NCBI GenBank assembly: GCA_963573305.1 | Contig: OY754329.1 | Span: 76,966,576 to 77,030,575 of the forward strand | Length of the DNA stretch: 64,000 nt | Source: Pyrrhosoma nymphula | Lineage: Eukaryota > Arthropoda > Insecta > Odonata > Coenagrionidae | Reading direction: 5' to 3' | Shown: positions 1-12,561 of the stretch, one piece after another | Layout: each line of letters opens with the position of its first letter | How positions within the stretch are numbered: position 1 is the first letter of the stretch | Notes under the pieces: model-generated | Databases searched by the model: none | What the model was told of the DNA's origin: nothing | Seen by the model: the letters and a program-made list of their open reading frames with translations, nothing else | Translations under genes and position numbers: made by a program

Positions 1-200
1 TGATTTCATTGATATCTAACTTCTTTTTTATTGTCTGTTCCTGAATTTGGTGGAAAACTGCCCAGTGCAAGCTAGCAGAAGCGACTTATATGTATCCATG
101 AGAGCTATAAGATCTATTACTCAAGACATTCGTTCAAAAAACGTTGCAGAGACATTAGATATAGTTGTAGGTGTAGATATGGTTTTGATATGAATTAATC

Positions 201-385
201 GTCGGCCTCGGTGGCGGCGGGGTAACGTCCTCGCCTGTCAACCCAAAGGTCGCGGGTTCGAGTCCCGCCTGGGGAGGATTTTTCTCCTCACAGGACATGT
301 GTATGTTGTCCTTTGTTACTATTACAACGCCTGATGTAAAATGGTCCTCGAGGCTGTATTCAGGTTGATGAAATAAAAAAATAAC
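201..385 (+). mobile_element. tRNA-headed SINE, copy 1
   Basis: A pol III type-2 promoter is visible: A-box-like TGGCGGCGGGG at 212-222 and an exact B box GGTTCGAGTCC at 255-265, followed by a non-tRNA body and a short tail near GATGAAATAAAAAAATAAC that ends around 385. No CCA-compatible acceptor pairing is seen, so this is a SINE rather than a tRNA gene. The head and the following GGATTTT segment resemble the minus-strand copy at 61925-62077, so both belong to one family. The apparent minus-strand ORF across it is a shadow. Confidence 0.75.
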
Positions 386-2559
386 AACTTTTTGGTCCTG
401 ACAGAATGGTGTTAAAAACATCTTGAGTTCCATGCGTAACCAAGATGGCGGGTGTGTAATGAAGCAGTTGCAGGCGTTATTACTATAGAGAATATTTTTG
501 GTGACGATTGACGAGTTTATGTATTCATACTGATTACCTATTTATAATTCGAATTAGCAAATTTATTCATAAATTTACGTACATTAATTTATCTAGCGGT
601 AAGAGAATAAACTAATTGATCGAATCTTAATTTGGCTTTTAGGAGATAAATTAAGAAATTGGTGATTTCTGCAACCCGATTGTAACAATTAGTCACATAA
701 AATTATATAAATCGTAACCGTCGATTCCAGTGCTAAACGTTTTTCGCAACTGGCCCTTAATCGGAAAAGCATTATGGTCATGCGCTGGAGGTAGCGGATC
801 AATTCTTAAAACGTGATATTTATATTACGTGAAAATAAGACGTTATCGCACGGTTTCCTTGAAGTATCGCATGGTGCACCACCACTTGATATTGTTCATG
901 AAATAATTATCACACACGGATAGGAGGTGACAACTTAATAATGCTGAAACGACGTAACCTAGCGTTAACATACGTATTTGTGCACTCGAAAATTATCACT
1001 GCTTTTGAGAATTAACCTCCAGATATCACTCACACCACCTGCACGATTCAAATGAAGAATGGTCCATTCCGCGACGAAAGACCGTATCTTCTCTACATAT
1101 AAATCTGATATTCTGCTTGGTTGGACGCTATAGGCGTACAGCGCTAGACGGATTCTAACAAAATTTGGTACTTATGTTCCTTAGGATTAGATGGGCTTAT
1201 AGGCTATATAAGGAAGGCCCAAGGGCCCCAGGCGACCCTATAAGGGTCATTTTGAAACTAACTTTTACTTCCAAAAGAATAGCTTTGGATTCGGTGCAGA
1301 GGTTCCCTTTTTGAATTTAAATTACTAGCACTCATGATATAGGCTTGTAATTTTTATTATCGGATGACTGAGAGAGTGTTTTTTTAATTCTATCATTTGA
1401 CTTTTGTATTCCCTTTGTTTTTGTCTACTAATCGAGTTTTTTACTCCAAAGTCGTGAATTTTTGCACTATTTCAACGACAGAAATTTTCATTTACTTGGA
1501 AAACGCATTTCGCAACGCAAATGCAAAACGCTTTCATTTACTTGGATAGGCTAGGAATGGGAATTTCGACTTTTGAATGTATTTAACCTAAGTCAAAAGT
1601 GCCCGAGACACTTATGGCTTTGGCTAAATGATCTATGTAGCAGAATTGTAGTGATGTTTAAGCTGAGGTATCACCCCACCCTATTCATCTGTTGTCAATA
1701 ACTGCTGCATTTTGCACGTCATATTGTATTTTATTTAATCCAACTCTCCATATCGTTTCTTCACGTCGAAATTCAACTGCCACCGTCTTCTAGTTTCTTG
1801 TAAAGCATCGATTTATTGCGGTTTTTTGCATTTCTTGCCGATCAAGTCCACATCTTTGAGCTCATTCCAATTTTGCCTGCGTAGTAGCCGTTTGAAGAGC
1901 GTCGAGAGGAGAATTCCGTGGAAAGAAGCAGTCTCACTCCCGCGCGCAGTGAAACGACCCCATTTCCTATCCCAGCGCAATCGGCTGGGCCGCTCCTAGA
2001 CGAGTTCGCGCTACGCGGAAACGTCTTATTCCTCCACCCTTTTGCCTCGAGGGAAGCGTAAACAAACTTCTCTTTTTTACCCATTTTCTTTTTTTTTTAC
2101 GCCAGCCTTTTCTCCTCCGTAATACTTTCCGCACTCAATTTTCGGCCGGCCTCGCGAAAACTATCCCTCCCTACTACAAGTCTCCACTAGGAGCGTATGG
2201 TTGAAGCGTGGGTAAGCGTTTTCGTCGTTGCACGCCGAGATAAGGGTTTTATTCCACTTTTGGAGAGCTTTGTTTGGCGAGTGGAGATGGTGGTAATCGA
2301 CTGTCTCTTCCACTTTTTAGGGCGGTCGAAGAAAACCCGAAGTCTGAGGGCCGTTGAACTATGCACCGGAGCGATAGACAAGATCACTTCATTCACATAT
2401 TCTTTTGCTTGGCCTTACATTTATATTTTCTAAGGTTAGCGAAAAGGTTAGTGTGACAGTTTTCCGTGTTAGTGTGACTATGTTAGTTTTTCGCTGGTAC
2501 CTTTTTGCATGATAATGATTTCCTTTGGGCCTCCATTACGAATTGATAACTAATTTTTG
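386..2559. other. No gene recognised; GC-rich patch at about 1880-2060
   Basis: Mostly AT-rich sequence with no coding signal. A CpG-bearing patch at about 1880-2060 contains short ORFs on the minus strand, but nothing familiar in them. A G/C-rich motif run near 1200-1245 (GGCTTATAGGCTATATAAGG) is not assigned. Confidence 0.5.
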
Positions 2560-2790
2560 TGCTTAGGGGAAATCAATCTTTCGGGAATTCCAAATCCCTG
2601 CGAAATGCACAAATGATATGGCTCGCAGTCACGTGCAAGGGCGCAAAGATGTACACTAAAGGGCTAATACATGACCGGCAATGGGGAGACCGAGTTCCGG
2701 CAGTAAGGAGCTCCGGGTTTCGGAAATTGGGAGATCCGGGCTCGAATATCGGTCTAGTCAAGTGATTTTTTCATGGCAAATTTCAACCTA
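2560..2790 (+). repeat. Possible degenerate tRNA-like SINE
   Basis: A B-box-like GGGCTCGAATATCGG lies at about 2738-2752 and is followed by a T-run. The stretch GGGAGATCCGGGCTCGAATATC resembles the minus-strand segment GGGATCCGGATTCGAGTCCC at 20155-20185, which also runs into a T-rich tail. The A box is not clear, so the 5' limit is a guess. Confidence 0.35.
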
Positions 2791-3249
2791 TATGGTTTTT
2801 ATTTTGAAATTTTATTTTTTCTGGAAATGGATATGGTATGACTTTTTGGATTCTTGTTGTGAATTGAATTTTGGATTTGGTCGGAAATGGGAGGAGAAAA
2901 GAAGACATTCTCAGCTCGAATGTTTTCTGACGTGTGTGGCGTAGGTCGAAAACACATTCTCCCTATTTCCTTTTCCTTCGCATTGAATTGTGAGACCCGA
3001 TTCCGCCTTCCGTTCGCCTGAGTTTATTTTTCTCCGTTGCTGTTCGAGAAGATATTCTCTAATCTTATGACCGTCTTTCCCCTTTACATTAATGTCTGCT
3101 ACCTCGTGCGAAATGCGTGTTTACTCTGAGAAAAGGCGTGGAAGGTCCTTTTTCACTGGAGCTGTGCTAAGGGCATTTATTTCGTATGCCTATATGGAAA
3201 CATAGAATCGATTTTCGGCTGTTCTACTGAAAAATGTACTTTTTGTAAT
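2791..3249. other. No feature recognised
   Basis: Ordinary AT-rich sequence. No ORF, repeat or RNA signal that I can support. Confidence 0.5.
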
Positions 3250-3790
3250 GCCTCATTTGGTCCTGACGTTGGCTATCGTCCTTGCGATGTCTGACTCGCC
3301 TAATGCAGTTCGGAATGGTTCCTCCGATGTTGCTTCATACCACTTTCAGATTGGAAAGCCAGTAAATTCTTCCTCTACCAGGGCCTCGTCTTCCTTCAAC
3401 CTTCCCTTGGATTTCTAACTAAAGAAGCCGATATTTATCCTCGTCTCATTAATTTCCAAGTTATTGTGATTTCCGTTGTTTTATCGCCCATATTAGTTTG
3501 GGAATACAACCCATTCTGTGAAGGTTTTCTTCATTCGTGCATGATCCGCCCTAGAGATCCTTAAAATGCGACTTTGGAGTCACATTGTAAAGGCTTGCAT
3601 CATCTTCTCCGTGGCCTATGTCAGGGTTCAACCCTTTACTCCGCACAGTAAAGTCGAATAGACATAACATTGAAGGACTCGCCTTTTTAACTACAGGCTT
3701 AGATCTCTCCCTGTTAAAAAGAGGCTTCTTCGATGTAAACGTCGTTCTGGCTTTTTCGATTTGACACTTGATCCCAGTCATCCCTGTCCT
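3250..3790 (-). pseudogene. RTE-like LINE ORF2 3'-end relic
   Basis: Read on the minus strand, several frames together give the usual C-terminal part of an RTE-type endonuclease/reverse-transcriptase polyprotein. The first piece has a K.RTTFTSKK.LF segment, then an ATEKMMQAF / RILRIS segment (the common alignable form is ..MQAFEMW..RRILRISW), then EEEF.G ... SEEPFRTALG and DIARTIANVR near 3265-3320. The family normally ends this way, with a short peptide naming joint mobility-like helices. Several stops and frame changes make it non-functional. The closest relative in the window is the plus-strand relic at 48690-49260, which shares the SEE..., DIA..IANVRT ending. Confidence 0.65.
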
Positions 3791-5924
3791 TAATGTACAG
3801 TTTTGCTAAAATTTCCTTGTTTTTATTTATGAGATGTTGCAAAACTTTTGGTAGAATTAAGTAAAAATCCTAAACTATTCTGTTTTCATTTCTTCCCCTT
3901 CTTCCAGTAAAATAATGCTTATTTAAATTCAGCGTTGTTTGTTATTATCATAGATGATTGGTTTATTTGCTAATTTAAAATCATCTTTAGACCTTGTTAA
4001 ACTTTTTAGTAATGTAAGCCCCGCTACGCATATCAAATTGATAATGCCACTGCAAGGATTACATAAAATATTTTAGTCTCTGCAGGCTACAATCCGAGAA
4101 TCCGAGAGAGGCTTCACTAAAGGTTTTTGTAGATTTTTCAGGACACATATTTTGCCGTGTTTTTTAATAATCATATAACCGAGACTCTATTATCTTCCAT
4201 AAAGTGAGTGCCTTCCAAGAATAACTGATGTTCTTGGTTAAAATGTAGTCTATAAATACTAATGCTTACACCATTTTTATTTATTTCCTTTTTTAAAGTA
4301 TTCAGTCGGAATCTTTGATAAAGGGGGCCGTTTCTCGGGAGTAAATCTCACGATAGTGTATACGTTTTGCGCGCTAAATTCCTTTGTCAAAGTGGCTTTC
4401 GTAATCGATGTTCTTGTCTTACTTTGGAGGCAAACTGTGCAGAATAGTTGACTCCCTATGTTCCATTAATTCCCGGTGTATTATCGTTAACAAGTATGTT
4501 CAGTAGCTATTTTTAAAACAGTCTATTCCCTTGTCGACCACACTGTTCAAATCCATTGTAGTAACTGACGAGGATTTGGTCCAAAAACGATAAAAAATCA
4601 TAAATCATCGTAATTTTTAAGGACAAGTACCTAGATGACGCATTGGTTACTGAATTAACTTTATATGCGTATGTATATTTTTCCTAAAGATATTTGTATC
4701 CATTTTTTTAGATCTATATACTATTTGGCCTGCAAATATCGTGACAATGTTTTATTTGATATTCCGAATGTTATATATAGTGTTTAGGTAAAATTTCTGT
4801 TATTAACCTTTTTAACCCTGATGATGACTTGAAAATTTAATCGATAGGTTATGGGTTAGTTTTTTTGCCCAAATCATCGACTATTACTCTTATTGATTTT
4901 AAAACTTATTTTCAAGCGAGAATAACTATCCCTCCCAGCTCCATTTTCAATTTCCGGACCACTCACGATATTGAATTCTCTTCTTGGGGACGAATCGAAG
5001 GGCAAGTTGATGTGGTCTCGGCGAGCTCCTCCGGCCGCCAGGGAATCATCGGATCGCGTCTGTCATTTCCCCTCCTTCCCCACCACTCGAGAGGTGAGGT
5101 CCACCCTCCTCTACTTCAAGTCGAGCGTCTCCAACGTGGATCGAGCTGGATGTGGAACATCTCCTGCCTTTCGAGGAAATTACGTCCGGAAAAATATCAT
5201 CCAGTCCTGTGCCCTGTCATTGATCTCTCCTTTTAGGATAAGGCACAATTATGAATTAAATAAATAATTGTTATTTTAATTGCAACCTTTTGCATATCGT
5301 GAAACCTAAAATTGTAGAATACTTTACCAGCATCAAAGATAAGATTCATATAAATTGAATGACGACACCTAGTCTCTTGTAGCATCAGAAATTGTTCATA
5401 AATAATTAACACCTATTCGACACATTTCTGCTTTCTTTATTCTTAAATTCATCGTGCAGAGCAGCTTCCAGTCCTGCTGTCTCCCTCTCCCTTAACAACC
5501 CATCTCTCCCAAAACAAAACCTTCGCAACCAAACATTTAAACATTTGTAAACTAAAATAAATTAAAACATTTAAACAAAAACTATTCCAAATTTAAAAAA
5601 TTAAAAACAAATACTGCGGTACGGTTCAAACGCTACACTCTATTCATCTCATCATAGAGGAGAATCATTTTCGTATCAGTTGACGAGCCAGTCAGTAGCA
5701 CCTAAACGGAGCTTCTACTAAAGGGTACCTATATTCCCAATGAGATTATTGTATGTACTGTTGGTTTCCTATTAGATGTTGAGGAATAAACTGTTTATTA
5801 ATATTTAATGCATCCAACGTTTACACATTTGAACCTTCGAAAATTAAAAGTATTATAGCAAATATGCAAAATGAACGGATACAGTAACGATGTAAGCTCT
5901 AGACTTATTCTTAGGTTTGCTCTG
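3791..5924. other. No gene recognised; GC patch and one ribozyme-like motif
   Basis: AT-rich, apart from a GC-rich patch at about 4970-5235 with overlapping plus-strand ORFs of 98 and 123 codons in different frames; neither resembles anything I know. At 4818-4849 the string CTGATGATGACTTG followed by CGATAGG resembles the degenerate motif described at 40979-41006, but lacks the GAAA half. Confidence 0.4.
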
Positions 5925-6110
5925 GAGTAGATCAGTAGGAAAGAGAGTAGTTGGGCTGAACAGGTAATGTGAGGTGGGGTGATGTTGTAGGCCGAGATGG
6001 AAGGCAGGATGTTGGGTTAGCGGGGAAGGGGAAGAAATAGAATAGGCTTTATGGACGGGATGAGGAGAGTTAGAACATAAACTGACAAGGAGACCTCGCT
6101 TGTATGATGT
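5925..6110 (+). pseudogene. LINE family F, ORF2 C-terminal tail
   Basis: In one frame 5985-6070 reads EGRMLG, a stop, then RGRGRNRIGFMDGMRR, matching the EGRTLGKRGRGRKRIG segment of the better LINE copy at 53510-55870. The lysine codon expected before RGRGR has become TAG. Reading continues through decayed sequence to about 6110. It is a 5'-truncated, dead fragment. Confidence 0.65.
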
Positions 6111-6324
6111 CAAGAGCCATGATGTAACATTTTGTTATGTGAAACAAGACTCTTAGTTAGCGGTGGCGGGTTTTGGCTTTATTCACCCGAGTACGAGAGA
6201 CAAAAAATATCAAAAGTAAGGTCACGCCTATTATTGTCCGTAATTGTTGTGAGTCAACTGAAATACACCTTTTTACGTGGCCGTGACATGGACTCTGAGA
6301 AAGGAAGACGAGATTAGGCTACAG

Positions 6325-6490
6325 GTGTGCATAATGAGGGTGAGAGGATATTGTGTAAGCGGAAAAAGGGGAAGAAAGAGAATAGGCTTTATGGACGGAA
6401 TGAAGCGAGGAAGTATATGAAGAACGAAATTGTGTAAGGGAATAGGGGCTATCCCTAAAAATTCCTGAAAACCTCATTATTTTATCGGTT
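6325..6490 (+). pseudogene. LINE family F, second short C-terminal tail
   Basis: A frame starting near 6354 reads SGKRGRKRIGFMDGMKRGS, the same C-terminal signature as the neighbouring copy at 5925, then continues to LCKGIG near 6450, which parallels KSCKDIG in the copy at 60665-61070. It lies some 250 bases downstream of the first tail in the same orientation, so the two may be a tandem or a partial duplication. Confidence 0.6.
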
Positions 6491-7739
6491 AAAAATGCGT
6501 GTGCATATTCGTATGTTTTTTAGCCCCTTGCCGTCCCGACAGTCGTTGAAAGCTATTGCGAGTCGTATTATGTGACTTCATCTGTTTCCACTTTAAGGAT
6601 GTTTTACGGTGAATGTGTGAGTCAAAACGATTACTTCATTCCAAATTTTTGTTCAATTGGTTTTTAAAAAATCAGCTTTCGCTGATGGCATGCGCTAGCT
6701 ATTGAAAAAACAATGATTCGGTACAGTATATGCTGATTATTTCAAGGATTTATTTTTTATGAACACTTATTTATAGCCATAGTCACCGATCTATTTCGAA
6801 AATCGCCATTTCTATTGAATTACCTTAATTTGACCAATTATCTCAGTTATTATCTGATTATTCAAAAATCCTATTATTTATTTATTTGTCAATTTCTCAG
6901 GGGTTTTCGCTTCTTATAAACATTTTCTTACTAAAATAGCATTTATATTATGTGGAAAAATACTATTTTTCCCCATGCATCACTCATTATTACATCTAAC
7001 ACCATGTAATTTTTAAGTCCGATTGGTTAGAAAAGTAGCGAGGAAAGATATAATTTTGTTGTTCTAATCACAGAGGACACGTCTCTCTGTAGGTAGCCAG
7101 AATATAGATTCAAGGGCATTCATGTCATTTTACGGGGAACCAGCTTAAAAGGTGAAAAATCTTTAGCTTACGTGGTCGAAAACCTGTTCTAAATTGGCAT
7201 TTGTTCCTCGAAACTCCTCTTATCACTCTCGTTAAGAATATATTTATGCACTGCAGGATTTTTAAATGCTATTTTTATCAAGAATAGGATGTCTCCTGAG
7301 ATAAATAAACTTCCTACAGTAATTTTATACAGGGCTCGAACCTCATCAGGAAGCTATACTGTTTCCCGCCCTATTATTATGACCCCTTCGTTATTTTGCT
7401 GCGATATTGTGTTCTCTCTAGCTCTATTAAAGGCTAGCTGTTACTTACCCTTCTGATAAAAGGCATTAACGATCTTGGGAAATTGAACTGTTATGGTAAT
7501 GTACATAAATGAGCGTGACTGTCGCGGGGGGAAAACTCATGTTTCACCCTTATAATTAAAATTCAGGGGCATATGAGCCTCGTGTAAGCAAACGTGGAAT
7601 ATTTAATCATTGGGCAAAAGAATTTAGTCTTACTTGGTTATAATGGGTGAGGAGAATTAGTTCGTGTATTTCATATAGCAAATCAGATTTATGATAGAAG
7701 AGTAAATGTTGCTAGATGACTCAATAGACCGAGAAAGTC
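6491..7739. other. No feature recognised
   Basis: AT-rich sequence with no ORF, tRNA-like head or inverted repeat that I can support. Confidence 0.5.
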
Positions 7740-7900
7740 ATGTGTGAATGTGGTGGAAGATATTCTTTTGAGGAGGAATATTATGAGTCTTCAACAGAGG
7801 AGGGCGTGTATGAAGCAGTATGTGGGTGTAAACTGAAGGAAAAGAGGCAAGGATAGGGCTGTATGGAGGAAAGAGCCTTTTGATAAATTAAATTAAAGCA
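7740..7900 (+). repeat. Possible LINE tail remnant
   Basis: Purine-rich sequence with a stretch reading MKQYVGVN then RKRGKDRAVW in adjoining frames. The K.RG..R..W pattern is in keeping with the basic tail of the LINE F family, but the match is weak and could be chance in purine-rich DNA. Confidence 0.25.
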
Positions 7901-8230
7901 GGGGCAGTCCAAAAACATTCCCCTTAGTCGGGTCAATACCAAACGGTAACGATTTTAACTTGACTTATTTTCAGCATTTTTAGTCCAAATTTTTCCCTAC
8001 AATATAACTTCTTAGTTGTACTTTGATACTTGTCGTCAATTTTGCGTTATGTTGTGAGCTTCAAGGCAGGTTCTTGAAACGAATCCTCTATTGTTTAAAA
8101 TAATCTCTAGTTTTCCGAGGATTGCTAATATTGCCAGAAGTAGGTATCCTACCTTTTCTAAATCGTTAACGAGGCTACCATAATTTATTTTTTCAAGACA
8201 TTCTGTAACATTGATTTTTTAAATTTGTTT
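7901..8230. other. No feature recognised
   Basis: AT-rich; nothing supported. Confidence 0.5.
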
Positions 8231-8370
8231 CGTGGATCTCTCCATTTTCCGGGTTTTCGCCGCGTTGGTAGTCATAGGTTGACGACAGTTTCGCTGGGAT
8301 TCCACCAGGCGAACTACCTACTACTATGACTACCAACACGGCGCAAACCCGGAAACTGGAGAGATTCACG
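8231..8370. repeat. Foldback (inverted) repeat, MITE-like
   Basis: A left arm of about 48 bases (8231-8278, beginning CGTGGATCTCTCCATTTTCC) pairs with a right arm at about 8323-8370 (ending GGAAACTGGAGAGATTCACG), with few mismatches. The spacer has a smaller inverted pair, TCGCTGG / CCAGGCGA. No ORF is present. The form fits a small foldback or MITE-type element, but no target duplication is clear at the edges. Confidence 0.7.
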
Positions 8371-10789
8371 AATCCAGAGCGCCACGGAAAACTACGATCC
8401 AACATTTTAAATTTCTTGTTTGAATTGCGTATTCTGATCACTCATATTCTTACATTCAATCAATGCGGTTTGTTTAGTGCTATTTATTAAGTCCCCACAT
8501 CTGTTTGGAGCTGCAGCATTGGGAGAAGGCAATGTAATGATTCTTTTCTAACGCGTTGCCTTTTACTGTTTACTTTTACTTCTCCCTGGTGGGGGATCAA
8601 AGCGAGCATTCTTTCCGCGGGAGAAACAATTCATTTGTCACGCTTGTCCAATAAAAGGCTCGTAATTATTTATCCTGCCCGAATCGTTTGGCGTAACCAA
8701 GGGCGCGGGAAATTAAGCTCATGCTTCACTTTCAAGGTCTTACCGAATGACCTCTTGCGTTGTGCAGGATGAAAATTGGTGCAGTTTGACTTTGTCTTTC
8801 TGAATGAACTTCAATTCTTTAACTCCTCACTTGTGGAAAGTCTTTGAAGTTCTTGGTTAGGTTAATATCCATATATTACGGATAGGAATTTCCATTTTTA
8901 CTTTTCTGTTCTTTTCTACGTTTGTCGTTTACAAGCGTCTGATGCATGTTTCTTAGTAGTACAATTCTTCCTTCGATTCACCCCTTGATGCTGAATTATC
9001 TAGTACTTCATGAGTTTCTTCTTGTTAATAAGATGCAGACATTTCCAGTATTTTGCTACACTGTTGGGTTTACATTTTGTCGAATTTCTTTTTGCCTGTT
9101 AGATGATGCACTGCTGTGTACATAAAATATTTAATGCTCTTGCGCCGCTGTCGTTATAAGGAGCACATGAGCAATGTAATATGTTTTTTCTTGTCGAAGC
9201 TTTAGCTAAAGTTGAGCAGTCAGTCGTCCATGATATCGTGGGTGCAAAATTTTACCATTAGAACCTCAAAATTGTGGAAGTTTTTTGGTAGATATAAAAT
9301 CTGCATCAATATGTGACGAATATTTGTGTTATTCAAAACATTATTTCGCATGATTTGTAAGTTAAATAGTATTTGTTATTGATTTTCGCAATACACGATG
9401 CTGCTGTAAGCTATTTCGATGGATCGTGATCCTATTGGTAATAATGGCGACGATATTGTCTCTGTATTACCAATTTCTTATTGTTTGATGATTATTTTTC
9501 TTACTTTATTTCTTCTTTATATAGTCTTTATTACTTATAATCTCATTCACGAATTACCAAATTGGTGAAGCGGATATCCACCATTAATTCACTTCCTTAT
9601 TAAGGTTGACGATGATCTAGAGTATTGTAAAAATTAGATGCCGGGTACATTGATTATGTCATGCATTACCTATTAACCTGCAGTTACCTGTGCGTCTAAA
9701 TCCTAGTGCTGCTTTAACATGGACGGAATTACTCAAATATTTACGAGTGCCATTTTCTTAACGAAAATCCTCTCTGACGGTGGTGTCTAGAAGCTAATTT
9801 TCTAATCCCGGTCGAGTTCAACGATTCTTTTAATGGTGAATTATATCCCTTTGGTGTATATCTTAAAAAAGGCATATATCTCTACGCGTTAGTCAGCTGT
9901 GGAGCCGCGGTCTCGATAGCGCATACGGAAAAAGCCCCTTTTATTTCATGGGTATCTCAATATCCTTCCCTCCGTAGTCCGTACCCAAAAACTGAGCCTT
10001 TGGGAATACGGTATAGGCCCCTCATTTGTATTCCCGGCCTTGAGCCGACCGTTGCTACTTCGTACCATTCTCTTTCCTCCCGTTTCCCCACCCCCCTTTC
10101 ACTTCAGCTTCTCCACTCATCGGCAACTACGTTTCGACCTCTCGAGGTCCCTTTTGCCCGCAGCGGAGTCGATACCAATCGCATCGGCGACCCTGTCTCG
10201 TCCTTGGCACATACCTCTCCATTTATTGAGACTCGAAGGGTCTCTGGGTTCCTCTCAATGGCCCTGACTGGGATACCCTTTAAGCTGATAGGTCACCAGC
10301 CTCCCTCCCTCTCTCCCTCTCTGGCTCTCTCGCCCAACCTACTACGCATTGTTCCTACCACCCTATTCCGACTCCTTCACTTTTTGGTCCCATCGTCGTC
10401 GTTTGCATCAGGGGGCAAGGGTCTCTTAAGGGTCAGTGACCTCACGTCTGATGGAAGAAACATGTTTTATTTTTGCTCTTTGAACAATAGGATTTGAGTC
10501 TCGGAAGGTAGTTTCTCCTACTTAGTTGTTCCCTAAACAATACTTTCCAAAGTTATCGAGCGATAAAGTTATAAATATATCAGTTATCATATTGTTTCTT
10601 GGAATGATCGAATTTATGTGATGATTGCACACTCTTCGGCGCTAGAGTGGGCTGAAATCATTTTTATGATTAGGGTAATGTACCGGTTAAGTGAGAGTTA
10701 ACTGTATGTGCATCAAAATACCCTAGATGTTTACATGCGCAAGGTCCTCTCTCGTTGCTCAATGTTGTTCTTTATCTCAGCGTTCATCC
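8371..10789. other. No gene recognised; GC-rich open patch at about 10000-10497
   Basis: Mostly AT-rich. From about 9990 to 10460 the sequence becomes C/T- and GC-rich, and a 165-codon plus-strand ORF (10000-10497) is open together with a second one in another frame. Composition is low-complexity (Ser, Pro, Leu-rich), and I see no domain; I treat it as fortuitous. Confidence 0.4.
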
Positions 10790-10915
10790 TACGTTATTTC
10801 ATCCCGTCCATGAAGGCCATTCTTTCTTCCCCTTCCCCGCTTACCTACCATCCTCCCCTCTATCACGGCCTTCAGAACACTTTCTGCCCTCATTAATTAT
10901 TCCAACCAACTACTC
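10790..10915 (-). pseudogene. LINE family F, C-terminal tail
   Basis: On the minus strand the frame reads VLKAVIEGRMVGKRGRGRK, nearly the same as MLKRVIEGRTLGKRGRGRK in the copy at 53510-55870. Only this short piece is preserved; flanks on both sides are unrelated. Confidence 0.65.
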
Positions 10916-12561
10916 TGCCTCCCCCTAATCTCCCCCAGAAGTTAATATCGATGCGGATTTTTTAAGTCAAAATTTGGAATGCAATGTACAAATTAATTAA
11001 TGGACGTAATCATTTGCTCTCTTCCTTTAGAAATTGTTACCTTGCCATATTCCTAATTTGTTCACTCCGGACGTTTTAAATATTCTTTCCTTGGGTGTAT
11101 TTTGCCTTTTTATTTGGTTATCTCTACCGTTCACGTGATAACTGGACAACATATCATTTCATCCGCTGCCGTTACGATATAATGGCTTTACTGTGGGACA
11201 ACATAGAATTGTGATGGAGGACTCGAGTGAAGCAAGCTATGGGTGAATAATTTTGGAATTTCCAAACAGTTGACTGTTACACCAGTCGTGTGGGAACTGT
11301 TTACTGGCGATGTTGCTCTATTCGAATCGCTACATCAACAAAATGCCTAAGCGTCACCTTTATCCACTAGTTAAATACCTAGCTAAATAGTTCCCGCATA
11401 GCTAAGCTACAACACTAACTTACCAGGGATAAACCTCTAACTGATGGGATCTAAGTGCGGTAGCTTGATTATAGGGTCCCCGAAGCAACAATGCGGGCAA
11501 TCTTTTATTCCCGTCCCGTGGCGCGGTACATGTCCTTGGTAATATCTCCCAGCGCACCTCTGTAGCGTCCGGGGTTACCCAACATAATTTTGTAGACCGG
11601 TAGCTTTTCTTTTTTCCCCCTTCTGCGTTAACGATGCGGAGGAAAAGGTCCGCCGGCCAGCCCTATTGCAAAGGCGGCTGGTTTTTAGAGAAGGGCCGAG
11701 ACAGGAGGGAGTGGAGGGTAAACTTTGGGGTCGTTGGTTACGCCCCTGGTTCCCTCTCTCTCTCTCTGGGTCCTTTGGGGGTTGGTAGCAGGGTGGGGAA
11801 AGCTTTGGTACGCACTTTTCACTCCCCCCTCTCCCCGACTATTAACCAATCTTCTTTCCTTCCTACTAACACCCATCCTCCCAACAGTCCGAACACCCTG
11901 TGCCTCCCGGGGGCTGCTACTTAATTTCCGGTAGACTAGGACAGCTCCAGAACTAATCCTGAGGTGGTTTGCAGACGGGAAATATTTCTACTTCCCCCCC
12001 TGCCCCCTTCCCGCCTCACTCCTGACGTCCGTCCTCCTCCTATATAATGGGGAGGGGGGTCCCTTCTCCGAGGCAGTGACGTAGCTGCAGTTTCAGCTCC
12101 CCGGGGCGGACTGTAAGTTGCCGTCCTTTGGGAAATATAAAATACCCTTAAAACCTATTTACACACAATTCTAAAATTATATTTAACCATCATAGTGCCA
12201 CGAAAATGTTAATGGGTATACCCTATAGTACTTGTGGCTGGGAACTGTGCGTTACATTATTAACGATTCACTTGTGTTTATCTATTGATAAATTTCCAAT
12301 TTTTATATGAAGGATTTTATGCTTTGAAGTGGGTGGCCAATTGTTTATTTTGAAGTGTCAGCAAGTTTTATTTCTAAAATTCTTAATCCGTGTTATAAAC
12401 GCCCTGGTTATGCACTTCAATGTATTGCCGTTCAGACTTCCAACAAAGGTGGCGAACAATATGGATGCGTGGCACAATATAGGTAAAAAAATGTTTTTAA
12501 CTCTCTCATTTATCAAGTATAATGCATAATTAAAAATTTATTTTTCCTACTTTAATAATAT
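10916..12561. other. No gene recognised; GC-rich patch at about 11480-12110
   Basis: An AT-rich start passes into a GC-rich, CpG-bearing patch with short CT runs (11753-11768). Small ORFs are open on both strands across 11634-11934, which argues against coding. The rest returns to AT-rich. Confidence 0.45.

Noticed and set aside
10000..10497. 165-codon ORF
   Set aside because: Ser/Pro/Leu low-complexity product of a C/T-rich stretch, with a second frame also open.
12440..12470. AACAAAGGTGG...ATGGAT similarity to the inverted repeat at 14834-14859, as an element end
   Set aside because: The shared run is too short (11 bases) and the rest does not align.
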